A DNA stretch of 64,000 bases from an uncultured Ignavibacterium sp. (lineage in GTDB: Bacteria; Bacteroidota; Ignavibacteria; Ignavibacteriales; Ignavibacteriaceae): assembly GCA_937942875.1 (NCBI GenBank), contig CALEBT010000011.1:36385-100384 (forward strand), in the 5' to 3' direction. The notes below the pieces were generated by a model. It saw only the letters and a program-made list of their open reading frames with translations, searched no databases and was not told the origin of the DNA. The number at the start of each line of letters is the position of its first letter. Positions within the stretch are counted from its first letter, which is position 1. Below are positions 27,261 to 36,366 of this stretch, piece after piece. A program made the translations under genes and the position numbers.

Positions 27261-27967
27261 AAAAATTTTTCCTTATTGTTTTGAATAATTTTTTTGATAT
27301 TATCCATTAGTTGAAGTTCATCAACTTTGCTTTTTATATTGTCAGTATTAATTGGACTATCAAAAATTAATTTAACAGTTCCTTTTTTTAATTTGAAAGA
27401 ACCTTTGGGCATTATCTTATCAGAATCAACGATAGTAACCGGAACAACAGGATAACCAACTTTTGCAGCTAAATGAAAAGCTCCTCTTTTAAAGGGTAAT
27501 AATTCACCTGTTTTACTTCTTGTTCCTTCGGGAAATACCAATACTGAAATACCCTTATTCTTCATTAACTCTTTTGCCTCTTCAATACTTTTCATTCCGC
27601 TTTCCGGACTTTTTCTGTCAACCATTATATAAGGACCAAATTTTAACTGCCAACCAAAAAAAGGAATTCTAGAAAGTTCTTTTTTGAATATCATAGCTAA
27701 TCTGTTTGGAACACCCCATTGCAGAACTGTAATATCAAACTGGCTTGCGTGATTAGAGACAAAAACATAAGTAGCATTTTTATCAATTTTGTCTATTCCA
27801 AATATCTTAACTCTAACCCCTGATATAAATAATATTCCACCCGAAAATATTTTTGACAAATAATGATAAGAAATAAAGGAGCGGTCAACAATAATTGAAA
27901 TCAAAGCAAGTATTGAAAGAATTAAAGTATAAATACCAATTAGTATTAGTTTTATAATTGTAATCAA
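27257..27967 (-). CDS. plsC: 1-acyl-sn-glycerol-3-phosphate acyltransferase
   Basis: An inner-membrane acyltransferase of about 236 residues that makes phosphatidic acid. It has an N-terminal membrane segment, the NHASQFD form of the catalytic HxxxxD motif, and the EGTRSKTGELLPFKRG phosphate-binding motif. The frame is open to an ATG at 28102, but that would overlap the protease gene by 134 bases. I place the start at a TTG at 27967, one base after the protease stop; no ATG lies in between. The start codon is therefore a guess, the function is not. Confidence 0.9.
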   Translation of the reverse strand: MITIIKLILIGIYTLILSILALISIIVDRSFISYHYLSKIFSGGILFISGVRVKIFGIDKIDKNATYVFVSNHASQFDITVLQWGVPNRLAMIFKKELSRIPFFGWQLKFGPYIMVDRKSPESGMKSIEEAKELMKNKGISVLVFPEGTRSKTGELLPFKRGAFHLAAKVGYPVVPVTIVDSDKIMPKGSFKLKKGTVKLIFDSPINTDNIKSKVDELQLMDNIKKIIQNNKEKFL

Positions 27968-27968
27968 T

Positions 27969-29084
27969 TTACAACTCTTTAAAGTTTTCTTTAGATAAAA
28001 GGTATTTGTCAATGTTTTGGATTCTTTTTTTATAAGATGGATGGCTGTAAAAATACCATTCAACAAAAGGATGCGGATCTTTATCTGAAAGATTTTTTTC
28101 AAATAATTTAGTCAGTGCAGATTTGAATGAATCAGATAAATCAGTAGATTTTACAGCAAATGTATCAGCTTCATATTCAAATTTTCTGGAGATGATATTT
28201 GAGATTGGGGTTACAAATAATCCAATAATAAATCCCCAGATTATCAAAAGAGGTAAAGCTGAAATTTGTGATACCGAATCAAATCCAAAATAATTTACAG
28301 AATTTTTGTAGATAACAGAAATCAGATAAAATATTATAAAACTTTGTATAGTAGATAATAACAAATTCTTTGGTATATGCTTTAACTTGTAATGACCAAT
28401 TTCGTGAGCGAGAACAGTTTTGATTTCATCAATATTGAGAAGATTAAGTAAAGTATCGCCAAGAATTATTTTTTTTGTTTTTCCAATTCCTGTCAAAGCT
28501 GCATTAGCTTTTTTTGTTTTAGAACTTAAATCAAATGAATAGATTTTTGAAAATTTGAAATTACTTCTTTCGGCTAAATCTTTTAACGCTCCTGTTAATT
28601 CTTCATCTTCAAGTGGCTTAAGTTTGTAGAATAAAGGAAATATCAGTATCGGAAAAATCTGAGCTAAAACCACTGAGATAAAAAACATTGTAATTGAAAA
28701 AAACAGCCACCAGGTCTCAGGATAATTTTTAATTAAATAGAAAAATAAAAGTAAAACCGGAACTCCAATTACTAAAGATACAATTAAGGACTTTAGTTTA
28801 TCAATTAAATATTTAATTAAGGTTTGATTCGAAAGATGATATTTATGCTCAAGGATATAGCCCGAATAAAAGTTAATTGGGAATGTTATTAAAGAAGTGA
28901 TTATTGATATTGAAATGACAAAAATTATAAAAACAAGGTAATCTGAACTAACATATTCTCTAATGAAATTTTCAAGACTCTTTCCAAAACCTGTAATTAA
29001 AATCAATATAATAGTCGTAATAAAAATGGCACTGCTTAAAATACCAAGCCACAGTTTTATTCTGTTATATTTCTTAACATCCAT
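27969..29084 (-). CDS. M48 metallopeptidase, Ste24/CAAX prenyl protease type
   Basis: A 371-residue multi-pass membrane protease. The zinc motif HEIGH (His227-His231) lies in VLAHEIGHYKLKHIPKN, and SRKFEYEADTFA (300-310) supplies the third ligand Glu303; this SRxxEYxAD form is typical of Ste24 rather than HtpX. About six or seven hydrophobic segments are visible. In bacteria such enzymes probably take part in membrane protein quality control. It directly follows the Bat operon by 94 bases and precedes plsC. Confidence 0.92.
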   Translation of the reverse strand: MDVKKYNRIKLWLGILSSAIFITTIILILITGFGKSLENFIREYVSSDYLVFIIFVISISIITSLITFPINFYSGYILEHKYHLSNQTLIKYLIDKLKSLIVSLVIGVPVLLLFFYLIKNYPETWWLFFSITMFFISVVLAQIFPILIFPLFYKLKPLEDEELTGALKDLAERSNFKFSKIYSFDLSSKTKKANAALTGIGKTKKIILGDTLLNLLNIDEIKTVLAHEIGHYKLKHIPKNLLLSTIQSFIIFYLISVIYKNSVNYFGFDSVSQISALPLLIIWGFIIGLFVTPISNIISRKFEYEADTFAVKSTDLSDSFKSALTKLFEKNLSDKDPHPFVEWYFYSHPSYKKRIQNIDKYLLSKENFKEL

Positions 29085-29178
29085 AATTGAAAAATAAGAA
29101 CAAGGGATTATGTAAGCAAAATTTAGTTATATTTTCAAAATAAAATGGCTCAGAATCCGTCAGCAATAGTTCAAAAAT

Positions 29179-29997
29179 CTAAATTACACCGAGAGATTTC
29201 TTTTCTAACCAACCGACTTTTCCATCTTCAAGTCTGATTTTCAACCAATTATCAATCTTATCTTCAATCTTAACTTTCAAACCTTCGTGAATAACAAAAG
29301 AATCTTTACTGAATGGATCCGGAGATGACTTGACAACAACAGAAGCTGATAAAATTACTCCATATTTTACATTGTAATCCCGATTTAATCTAACTGCTAA
29401 AAGAACTGTTGAAAAAACAAAAATTATCAATGCAATAAACATCGAATAAAAACTTATCCTTCTGGTATTATAATCTTTTGAAATAATATAGGTAAGGAAA
29501 GAAATAAGAATTATTAAAAAGAAAACATAACTAATTATTGTAAGTTGATTAGCATTAAAAATAGCCAAAGCATTTTCCCATAATTCAAAAACAAAAAATT
29601 CAGGTAATTTTTCAACTTTATCTTTTGTCTGGAGCTTGACAAAATTTAGATTATGATTTATGTCTTCATCCTTTGGAAGAAACTTTTTAGCTTTTTCATA
29701 ATGAAGAATTGCTAAACCAATTTTACCAATTCTGTAATAAGCATTCGCAAGATTATAATGTATTGAAGCACCGGAATATCCCTCAGAGAGCAATTTTTCG
29801 TATGATTCAATAGATTTTTGATAATCTCCAGAAAGAAATTGATAATTAGCTTCCTTAAAAATTTTCCCAACATCTGATGAGGCATAAGTAGAACTGAATA
29901 AAAAAATTATCAAGAAAATCAAAACTAATTGTGCCCTTCTCTTGCTCTCAATCTTACTCTTAATCTTACTCTTACTCTTATTCTTACTCTTAATCAT
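29179..29997 (-). CDS. batE: BatE-like TPR protein with C-terminal SH3 domain
   Basis: A 272-residue protein. Residues 1-20 are a basic repeat of Lys-Ser and Lys-Ile pairs encoded by 6-base tandem repeats, followed by a signal-like hydrophobic segment (24-39). TPR units occupy about 44-110 (NYQFLSGDYQKSIESYEKLL). Two membrane helices come at about 146-167 and 182-200. A bacterial SH3 domain ends the protein (VVVKSSPDPF to VGWLEKKSLG). It is the last gene of the Bat operon and overlaps batD by 8 bases. Bat proteins are linked to aerotolerance and envelope stress; BatE's own role is unknown. Confidence 0.85.
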   Translation of the reverse strand: MIKSKNKSKSKIKSKIESKRRAQLVLIFLIIFLFSSTYASSDVGKIFKEANYQFLSGDYQKSIESYEKLLSEGYSGASIHYNLANAYYRIGKIGLAILHYEKAKKFLPKDEDINHNLNFVKLQTKDKVEKLPEFFVFELWENALAIFNANQLTIISYVFFLIILISFLTYIISKDYNTRRISFYSMFIALIIFVFSTVLLAVRLNRDYNVKYGVILSASVVVKSSPDPFSKDSFVIHEGLKVKIEDKIDNWLKIRLEDGKVGWLEKKSLGVI

Positions 29998-31795
29998 TTA
30001 ACTCCCTTTCAATATCAATAATCACTTTCATAACTTCATCATAGAATTCTTTCATTGAAGCATTTGATGCAGCGTTTGGAGCAAATCTGATATACTCACA
30101 TTTCTGTCCTGTATTTTTCATCGATGCTGATATTGATTCATCAACGCCGAGTTCTTTAAGCTTATCAAAGGCTAAATCCAATGTAAAATCAGATTTACTT
30201 ATATCGAGTTTATTTTCGAGATAGCCATAAAAAGCCATTGCAATCTCTGTATAAAATTCCTGAACTTTATTCTCATTCAGATATTGTAAAGATTTTTTTA
30301 ATCTTTTCTTTGCAATTTTTTCAGCTCTTAAATAGTTGAATGTTTTAACATCAGATTTAATTTTTTTATTATAATTATTCCAATAAATTACTCCTACAAA
30401 ACCCAAAACTGGTAATATTACAAACAACCAGAAATAAAGGTTATTTACTAAATAATTCTTTTCTTTGGTTATATATCCTAATTCAGTTTTGATTGAACGA
30501 ATATCTGATCCTATTGATTTTATATTTTCTTTATCACTATTGAAGATGGTTAATAAAGAATCATTCTGCTCAATTTTAATATTAAAGCCGGATGTTCGGA
30601 TTGTAAAATATTTTTTTATTTCTGGATCGAAATAAGAGAATTCTATAGGTTTAATTTCCCTGCTACCAGCTGCTCTCGGAATTAAAAGATATTCATAAGT
30701 TTTAGTACCTGAAACTATGGCTCCTCTGTTAACTACTTCATTGAGTTTTGGTTCATATTTTTCAATACCGGAAGGGAGTTCCAACGCCGGCATTTGTAAA
30801 AGAGTAATATTCCCTGTTCCTGAAATTTTTACTGTCAGATTAAAAGGTTCATTAACTTTTAATTCCTCTTTATCAATCGAAGCTGAAATATTAAACTTAC
30901 CTACTGCTCCATTAAAATTTGCTGGCTTATCATCTTCTGGTAAAGAAAAAACATTAACTCTGACTACATTTGATTTTGCCTGATATTCATAAATTTCCTG
31001 ACGATTAAATGGATCATTAAAAAAACTGTCCCAGAAATTATCAAGATTACGATTTTTTCTAACTGCTATTGGAACTGTTAATTCGAAAGGAGAAACTTCC
31101 AAAACACCACTTTGAGTTGGAAACAAAGCAGCTTTTTTTAAAACTGCAACATTAAATCTTTTGCCATCTATAACTTCTGTGGTGAAAGATAAAGTTCGTG
31201 CTGTTTCAATTTCCTCAGCCCAAAAACCTACATACTGAGGAAGCTTACTGATTGACATTTGTGCAGCAATATTTAATCTGGTATAGAGTTTATATGTTAC
31301 TGTTACCTGCTCTCCAATGTATGCTTTGTTTTTATCAACAACCGCTCTGATAAAAAGATTTTCGGATATTTCCCTTGTATTTATTTCTGTACTTTGTTTT
31401 TCTTCTTTTTGTCTTGGACTTCCTTTAATAACTGAAATCTGAATCGGATCAGTTTTTAATTTTTCTCCTTTGAACTCTATTGAAGCACTACCAATTGTAT
31501 ATTTGCCTAAAGACGTAGCTATAAGAATATATGAGAATGTTTTCGAAGCACTTACGTTTCCATTTATAATTTGCATACTGGTAGATTGATTAGGCCCTGA
31601 GATTAGTTTTAATCCACTAAAATTAGGAGGGACAAAATTACTTAGAGAATTAATATCAGTTCCCTGAAAAGTAAAACTTATTTCAAAAGTTTCACCTTCA
31701 GCTACAGTTGTATTATTAACCGAAGCTGTAAAAGTCTGAGGATAAACTATACCAATAAATAAAAGCAATAATAATATAATCTTTTTCATCACCAA
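29990..31795 (-). CDS. batD: BatD, oxygen-tolerance protein
   Basis: A 601-residue protein with a signal peptide (1-19), a series of beta-sandwich domains (about 20-440; SVNNTTVAEGETFEISFTF at the start and later KEELKVNEPFNLTVKISGTG), and a membrane helix at about 466-484. A cytoplasmic helical tail follows. This is the BatD/oxygen tolerance family. It lies between batC and batE with overlaps of 7 and 8 bases. It probably holds the periplasmic part of the Bat complex. Confidence 0.92.
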   Translation of the reverse strand: MVMKKIILLLLLFIGIVYPQTFTASVNNTTVAEGETFEISFTFQGTDINSLSNFVPPNFSGLKLISGPNQSTSMQIINGNVSASKTFSYILIATSLGKYTIGSASIEFKGEKLKTDPIQISVIKGSPRQKEEKQSTEINTREISENLFIRAVVDKNKAYIGEQVTVTYKLYTRLNIAAQMSISKLPQYVGFWAEEIETARTLSFTTEVIDGKRFNVAVLKKAALFPTQSGVLEVSPFELTVPIAVRKNRNLDNFWDSFFNDPFNRQEIYEYQAKSNVVRVNVFSLPEDDKPANFNGAVGKFNISASIDKEELKVNEPFNLTVKISGTGNITLLQMPALELPSGIEKYEPKLNEVVNRGAIVSGTKTYEYLLIPRAAGSREIKPIEFSYFDPEIKKYFTIRTSGFNIKIEQNDSLLTIFNSDKENIKSIGSDIRSIKTELGYITKEKNYLVNNLYFWLFVILPVLGFVGVIYWNNYNKKIKSDVKTFNYLRAEKIAKKRLKKSLQYLNENKVQEFYTEIAMAFYGYLENKLDISKSDFTLDLAFDKLKELGVDESISASMKNTGQKCEYIRFAPNAASNASMKEFYDEVMKVIIDIERELND

Positions 31796-32520
31796 TCTTT
31801 ATCTTTTTTTAATACTCTGCCTTTTTGTTTTCGCAATTCTTTTTGCAAATCCTTTTCATTATTTCTCAAAGCTTCAAGAATTTTTTCAGCTTGATCTTTG
31901 GAAATTTTTGCTTCACTTTGCTGCTGCTGTTTCTCTTGTTGCTGCTGATTTTGCTGCTGTTCATTTTGATTTTGTTGTTTTTCCTTATCCTTATTTTCTT
32001 CGTTCTGATTCTGATTTTGCTGTTGTTGCTGTTCCTTATTCTTATCCTGGTTTTTATTGTTTTGATTCTGCTGATTTTGATTTTGCTGATTATTTTTTAG
32101 CAGAGATAAAGCGTATGATAAATTATACTTTGTATCTAAATCATTTGGATTTAACTTCAAGGCATTTTTGTATGCTTCCACACTTTGTTCGATTTTGTTA
32201 GACTTTAAAAGAGAATTTCCAATGTTATGATAAATCTTTGACTTCAGTTCTTTGTCTTCTGTTTTTTGTAGGAGTTCCTGATAATTTTTTGCAGATTCAT
32301 CAAACTTCTCTTGTTTATAATATGAGTTACCTAAATTAAATTTTGAAGGAACAGAATTAGGATTTTTCTCAATTGCTTTTCTGAAATTCAGTTCTGCCTC
32401 AGAATATTTTTTCTGATTATATAAATCAACACCGTCATTATTTAATTTCCTCTCAGACTGACTGAATAAATAAATATCTGCAAAAAACACTGTAATTATG
32501 ATTAAACAAATTCTTCTCAT
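31789..32520 (-). CDS. batC: BatC, TPR protein with a Gln/Asn-rich tail
   Basis: A 243-residue protein with a signal peptide (about 1-20) and three TPR units (about 24-145; QKKYSEAELNFRKAIEKNPN, then KAYKNALKLNPND-like repeats). A low-complexity stretch of Gln, Asn, Lys and Glu follows (about 147-208), then a conserved helical end ISKDQAEKILEALRNNEKDL typical of BatC. The protein likely connects partners of the Bat complex. It overlaps batB by 4 bases and batD by 7. Confidence 0.9.
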   Translation of the reverse strand: MRRICLIIITVFFADIYLFSQSERKLNNDGVDLYNQKKYSEAELNFRKAIEKNPNSVPSKFNLGNSYYKQEKFDESAKNYQELLQKTEDKELKSKIYHNIGNSLLKSNKIEQSVEAYKNALKLNPNDLDTKYNLSYALSLLKNNQQNQNQQNQNNKNQDKNKEQQQQQNQNQNEENKDKEKQQNQNEQQQNQQQQEKQQQQSEAKISKDQAEKILEALRNNEKDLQKELRKQKGRVLKKDKDW

Positions 32521-33557
32521 TTTTCAAATCCTATTTTTTCATTCAGTTTTTTGAATAATCTTGATTTTCTGTCAGTTACAAATATCTCAATAATCATTAG
32601 CAGAACAGCCGGAATGAGAAAATAATAATATCTCGTTTCATAATCTGATATTCTCTTTGTACCAAACTCTGTCTTCTCAAGACTTTCAAGATCCTCGTAA
32701 ATTTTCTGAAGATGATCTTCATAATTATTTCCTCTGAAATATTTAGCTCCGGATTTTTCAGCAATTTCTATAAGAACTTCTTCATTCAGTTTTGTCAATA
32801 CAGTATTACCATCTTTATCCGATTTATATCCTATTCTGATGCCTTGTGAATCATAAACTGGGATTGGAGTTCCATCAGGCGAACCAAGACCAATGGTGTA
32901 GATTTTTATTTCTTTCTCATTGGCAAGTTTTATTGCCTTATCAATATCTCCTTCGTGGTCTTCACCATCTGTAATTATTACAATAGCTTTCTTTGTTGAT
33001 GAAGTATCAAAAGACTGAACAGCCATCTGAATCGCAGAAGCGATTGCTGTTCCCGGTTGAGGAATTGTATTAAAGTCAACTGCTGATAAAAATAAATTAG
33101 CAGCTGAATAATCAATTGTTAATGGAAATTGCAGGTAAGCATTCCCGGCAAATACTACTAAACCAATTCTATCACCCTGAAGCTTCTGAATCAGACTTGA
33201 TATTTGATACTTTGCTTTTTCTAATCTGTTTGGTTTGATATCCTCTGCGCTCATACTAAGCGAAACATCCAAACAAATAAAAACATCAATTCCTGTTTGC
33301 TTAACTTCCTGAAGTTTTGTACCAACCTGCGGATTTGCAAAAGCGAAAACCAACAGTGAGAAAATTATCATTTGTAAAACAAATCTGATAGTATTCTTTG
33401 TAGAACTATAATCAGGCAATAAAAATGAATGGAGATTTACATCTGCAAATTTTTTCAGAAGCTCATTCCTTCTTTTTACAATAAAGACGAACATTAAAAT
33501 GAATATTGGAATCAGCCAAAGCAACAAAAGATATTCTGAATTTTCAAATCTGAACAT
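32517..33557 (-). CDS. batB: BatB, VWA-domain membrane protein
   Basis: A 346-residue protein with two N-terminal membrane helices (about 8-26 and 55-76), a von Willebrand factor A domain (about 88-285), and a C-terminal helix (about 312-328). The metal site is intact: CLDVSLSMSAEDIKPN gives DxSxS, and IVIITDGEDHEG gives the distal Asp. BatB and BatA form membrane-anchored VWA partners of the MoxR ATPase. The start shares one base with the batA stop and the stop overlaps batC by 4 bases. Confidence 0.93.
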   Translation of the reverse strand: MFRFENSEYLLLLWLIPIFILMFVFIVKRRNELLKKFADVNLHSFLLPDYSSTKNTIRFVLQMIIFSLLVFAFANPQVGTKLQEVKQTGIDVFICLDVSLSMSAEDIKPNRLEKAKYQISSLIQKLQGDRIGLVVFAGNAYLQFPLTIDYSAANLFLSAVDFNTIPQPGTAIASAIQMAVQSFDTSSTKKAIVIITDGEDHEGDIDKAIKLANEKEIKIYTIGLGSPDGTPIPVYDSQGIRIGYKSDKDGNTVLTKLNEEVLIEIAEKSGAKYFRGNNYEDHLQKIYEDLESLEKTEFGTKRISDYETRYYYFLIPAVLLMIIEIFVTDRKSRLFKKLNEKIGFEK

Positions 33558-34552
33558 TATGGTAATTTCCTGAAAATAGTTTTACTCAATAAGAAGTCAA
33601 GTAAAAACAGAATCAATGCTGGTAACATTAACTTAGAATATAATTCTGCTGCTGTTCTGTATGATGTAATTTCAACTTTTGATTTTTCCATTTTATCGAT
33701 AATCTGATAGATCTCCTCAAGAGCTTTGTTATTAGTAGCTCTGAAATATTTTCCGTCGGTGTTTTCTGAAATTCTTTTTAACAGTGGCTCATCAATTTCT
33801 ACAGGAACCATTTGATATCTTGTTCCAAATGGTGTCTGAATCGGATAAGGCGCTTCGCCACGAGTACCAACTCCGATTGAATAAATTCTCACACCATAAG
33901 CTTTTGCAATTTCTGAAGCTGAAAGCGGGTCAATCTCTCCTGCATTATTAACGCCATCAGTTAATAAAATTATTACCTTACTTTTTGCATCACTGTTTTT
34001 TAATCTGTTAACACCATTAGCAATCGCATTTCCGATGGCTGTTCCGTCATCAAGCATTCCACTTTTTATATCTTTTAGTAAATTTCTTAATACTGAATAA
34101 TCAATAGTCAAAGGACATTGTGTAAAGGCAACTCTGGAAAAAATTACAAGTCCAATTCTGTCTGAAACACGACCTTCAATAAACTTATCAGTAATTTTTT
34201 TTGCTGCTTCCAACCTGTTGGGTTTGAAATCCTCTGCCAGCATACTACCTGAAATATCCAAAACAATTGCAATGTCAATTCCTTCTGTATTTACATTTGT
34301 TCCTGTGCTGAAAGACTGAGGTCGTGCCAGGGCAATGATAAGCAAAAGTAAACTCAACATTTTGAGAGTAAAAGGCAGATGAAATAGCTTGACTCTTAAT
34401 GAACTCCCTGATTCTTCAAATATTTTGGAATCGGAGATTTTTATGGAAGTCAGTCTTTCTCTTATGCGATAAAAATATATTAAAGTTAAAATTGGAATGA
34501 TAATTAAAAAGAATAATACCCAGGGATATAGAAAAACTACACCATTAAACAT
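33557..34552 (-). CDS. batA: BatA, VWA-domain membrane protein
   Basis: A 331-residue protein, with the same layout as its neighbour: N-terminal helices (about 8-26 and 58-78), a VWA domain (about 88-290) with the intact metal site VLDISGSMLAEDFKPNRLE and IILLTDGVNNAGEI, and a C-terminal membrane helix (about 310-325). The shared AEDFKPNRLEAAK/AEDIKPNRLEKAK segment shows that BatA and BatB arose by duplication. It overlaps the upstream helper gene by 8 bases. Confidence 0.93.
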   Translation of the reverse strand: MFNGVVFLYPWVLFFLIIIPILTLIYFYRIRERLTSIKISDSKIFEESGSSLRVKLFHLPFTLKMLSLLLLIIALARPQSFSTGTNVNTEGIDIAIVLDISGSMLAEDFKPNRLEAAKKITDKFIEGRVSDRIGLVIFSRVAFTQCPLTIDYSVLRNLLKDIKSGMLDDGTAIGNAIANGVNRLKNSDAKSKVIILLTDGVNNAGEIDPLSASEIAKAYGVRIYSIGVGTRGEAPYPIQTPFGTRYQMVPVEIDEPLLKRISENTDGKYFRATNNKALEEIYQIIDKMEKSKVEITSYRTAAELYSKLMLPALILFLLDFLLSKTIFRKLP

Positions 34553-35495
34553 TATTCACCTCTGGGTTTATATTTTTTTCATAATCAGTAAAATCTGAAG
34601 GTACTGTAGAATTAACTATTTCTTTTGCCTGATTCATCATAATTGAATTCAAATCAGGTATCGGATTGAATTTTGCAAATTTCACAAGATCAGCATTAGT
34701 AAAGAATTCCTCTGTTATTTTTACAATTTTTTCAGCTTCTTTAATACTTGTCAATAACTGAATTTGTTCTGAAGAAGTAAGCTCAAGTGCTGGAAACGAA
34801 AATCTTTTTTCAAAGTATTCACGAATAATTTCAGTTATTCTGGAATGATATTCTTTCACTTTACCATTTTGCCAAAGTTTTTCTTTTTCAAGTTCTTCAA
34901 GTTTTGTTAATGCAACAATATGAGGAGGAATAATTATTTCAGGTTTTTCAGATTCAACATCCTTTCGCTTTAAGATTTTTTTGAAGATAAAATAAAGAAT
35001 AGCCAATACAAGAAGTCCTGATAAAATCCACAAGATAATTTCTAAAATGTTCAAAGGAATTTTTATCGGAGCTTTTATATCTTTAACATCTTCTTCAGCT
35101 TTAACTTCAATTGAGTGAATTTTTATAGCAACTGAATCGGATGAAAAATAAATTTTAGATGTATCTCCCTGACGAGCTAAAACAAATAAAAATGAAGGTA
35201 TATAAACCTCTGCTGAATCATAATAAGATAGAGTAAACTCTTTACTATAAGTTATTTTATTTTCCATCGTATCTGATTTAACCGGATTTTCATTAATTAT
35301 TTCAAACTGTTTAAGATTCTCCCTGAAAAAAGGTTCCTGTAAAATGAATCCTTTGGAATATACTGCTTTTATTTGAAGATATATGAAATCACCAATTAAA
35401 TAATCAGTCGAATCGGTTTTCACCTCAACTTTCAATTGTGGAAGTGAATTAAAGCATATCAATAGAAATAAAATCAAAATTTTCTTAATTACCAT
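34545..35495 (-). CDS. Membrane protein of the Bat operon, unassigned
   Basis: A 316-residue protein with a signal peptide (1-18), a periplasmic beta-rich part (about 20-145), one membrane helix (about 152-170, ILEIILWILSGLLVLAILYF) and a cytoplasmic helical part rich in charged residues. A similar single-helix protein often sits at this point of Bat operons, between DUF58 and BatA. The layout looks like a short version of BatD: beta part, helix, then a cytoplasmic tail with KVKEYHSRITEIIREYFE. I do not recognise a named family with certainty. It overlaps both neighbours by 7-8 bases. Confidence 0.75.
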   Translation of the reverse strand: MVIKKILILFLLICFNSLPQLKVEVKTDSTDYLIGDFIYLQIKAVYSKGFILQEPFFRENLKQFEIINENPVKSDTMENKITYSKEFTLSYYDSAEVYIPSFLFVLARQGDTSKIYFSSDSVAIKIHSIEVKAEEDVKDIKAPIKIPLNILEIILWILSGLLVLAILYFIFKKILKRKDVESEKPEIIIPPHIVALTKLEELEKEKLWQNGKVKEYHSRITEIIREYFEKRFSFPALELTSSEQIQLLTSIKEAEKIVKITEEFFTNADLVKFAKFNPIPDLNSIMMNQAKEIVNSTVPSDFTDYEKNINPEVNNV

Positions 35496-36364
35496 CGCTT
35501 TTCTCTTATCTTAAAAAACTGAACGAGAGGTTTAATATAATCCTCACCTGAAATGATACTTATATTATCAATTTTATTTAATCTGAAAAGGTACTTTCTT
35601 TTGTTGGAATCTTCAATTTTTCTCTTTTTATAATAATCCAAAAAACTTTTACTTGAAGTATCAATCAAAAATTCTTTGCCAGTTTCGGCATCAAGAAATT
35701 TTACTAAGCCTACATTAACTAACTCACGTTCTCTTTTATCCTCAATAGATAACGCAATAAAATCGTGTTTTTTACTTACTACACTTAAAATTTTTTCATA
35801 GCCAGTATCAATAAAATCAGAAAGAAAGAAAACTATAGAGCGTTTTTTTATTGTGTGATTCAAGTACTCCATTGCATTTTGAAGGTTAGTTTTATTTCCT
35901 TCCGGTTTAAAGGATAAGATTTCTCGAACGATTCGTAGAACGTGTTTTCTTCCTTTTCTAGGAGGGACAAATTTTTCAATTTTATCAGTAAAAAGAATCA
36001 AACCAACTTTATCATTATTCTTTAGTGCTGAGAAAGAAAGTATTGCACTTATTTCTGCAGCAACTTTTTGTTTGGTTTTTTGTTTAGTACCAAAGGAAAG
36101 TGAGCCGCTCAAATCTATCATCAGAATAACGGTTAATTCTCTTTCCTCCTCAAAGACTTTAATAAACGGATGTCCAAATCTTGCAGTAACATTCCAGTCA
36201 ATATTTCTTATATCATCACCAAACTGATATTCACGAACCTCAGAAAACTCCATTCCTTTTCCTTTAAAGACGGAATGATATTCTCCTGAAAAGACCTGAT
36301 TTACAAGTCCTTTAGTTCTGATTTCAATTTCACGAACCTGCTTTAGTAATTCTTTATCTATCAT
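35489..36364 (-). CDS. DUF58-domain protein of the MoxR-Bat system
   Basis: A 291-residue cytoplasmic protein. The N-terminal EIRTKGLVNQVFSGEYHSVF and the DUF58 core YQFGDDIRNIDWNVTARFG are clear, and the VWA-like fold carries MIDLSGSLSFG. DUF58 proteins are regular partners of MoxR ATPases and are thought to bind metal and cooperate with VWA proteins. The start is 2 bases after the moxR stop, and the stop overlaps the next gene by 7 bases, so it is certainly in the operon. Confidence 0.92.
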   Translation of the reverse strand: MIDKELLKQVREIEIRTKGLVNQVFSGEYHSVFKGKGMEFSEVREYQFGDDIRNIDWNVTARFGHPFIKVFEEERELTVILMIDLSGSLSFGTKQKTKQKVAAEISAILSFSALKNNDKVGLILFTDKIEKFVPPRKGRKHVLRIVREILSFKPEGNKTNLQNAMEYLNHTIKKRSIVFFLSDFIDTGYEKILSVVSKKHDFIALSIEDKRERELVNVGLVKFLDAETGKEFLIDTSSKSFLDYYKKRKIEDSNKRKYLFRLNKIDNISIISGEDYIKPLVQFFKIREKRW

Positions 36365-36366
36365 TA

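Noticed and set aside
31825-32201. Two plus-strand open frames rich in Leu/Phe/Ile that look like membrane proteins
   Set aside because: They are antisense shadows of the Gln/Asn-rich repeat in batC; reversed CAA/AAC codons read as Leu, Phe and Val.
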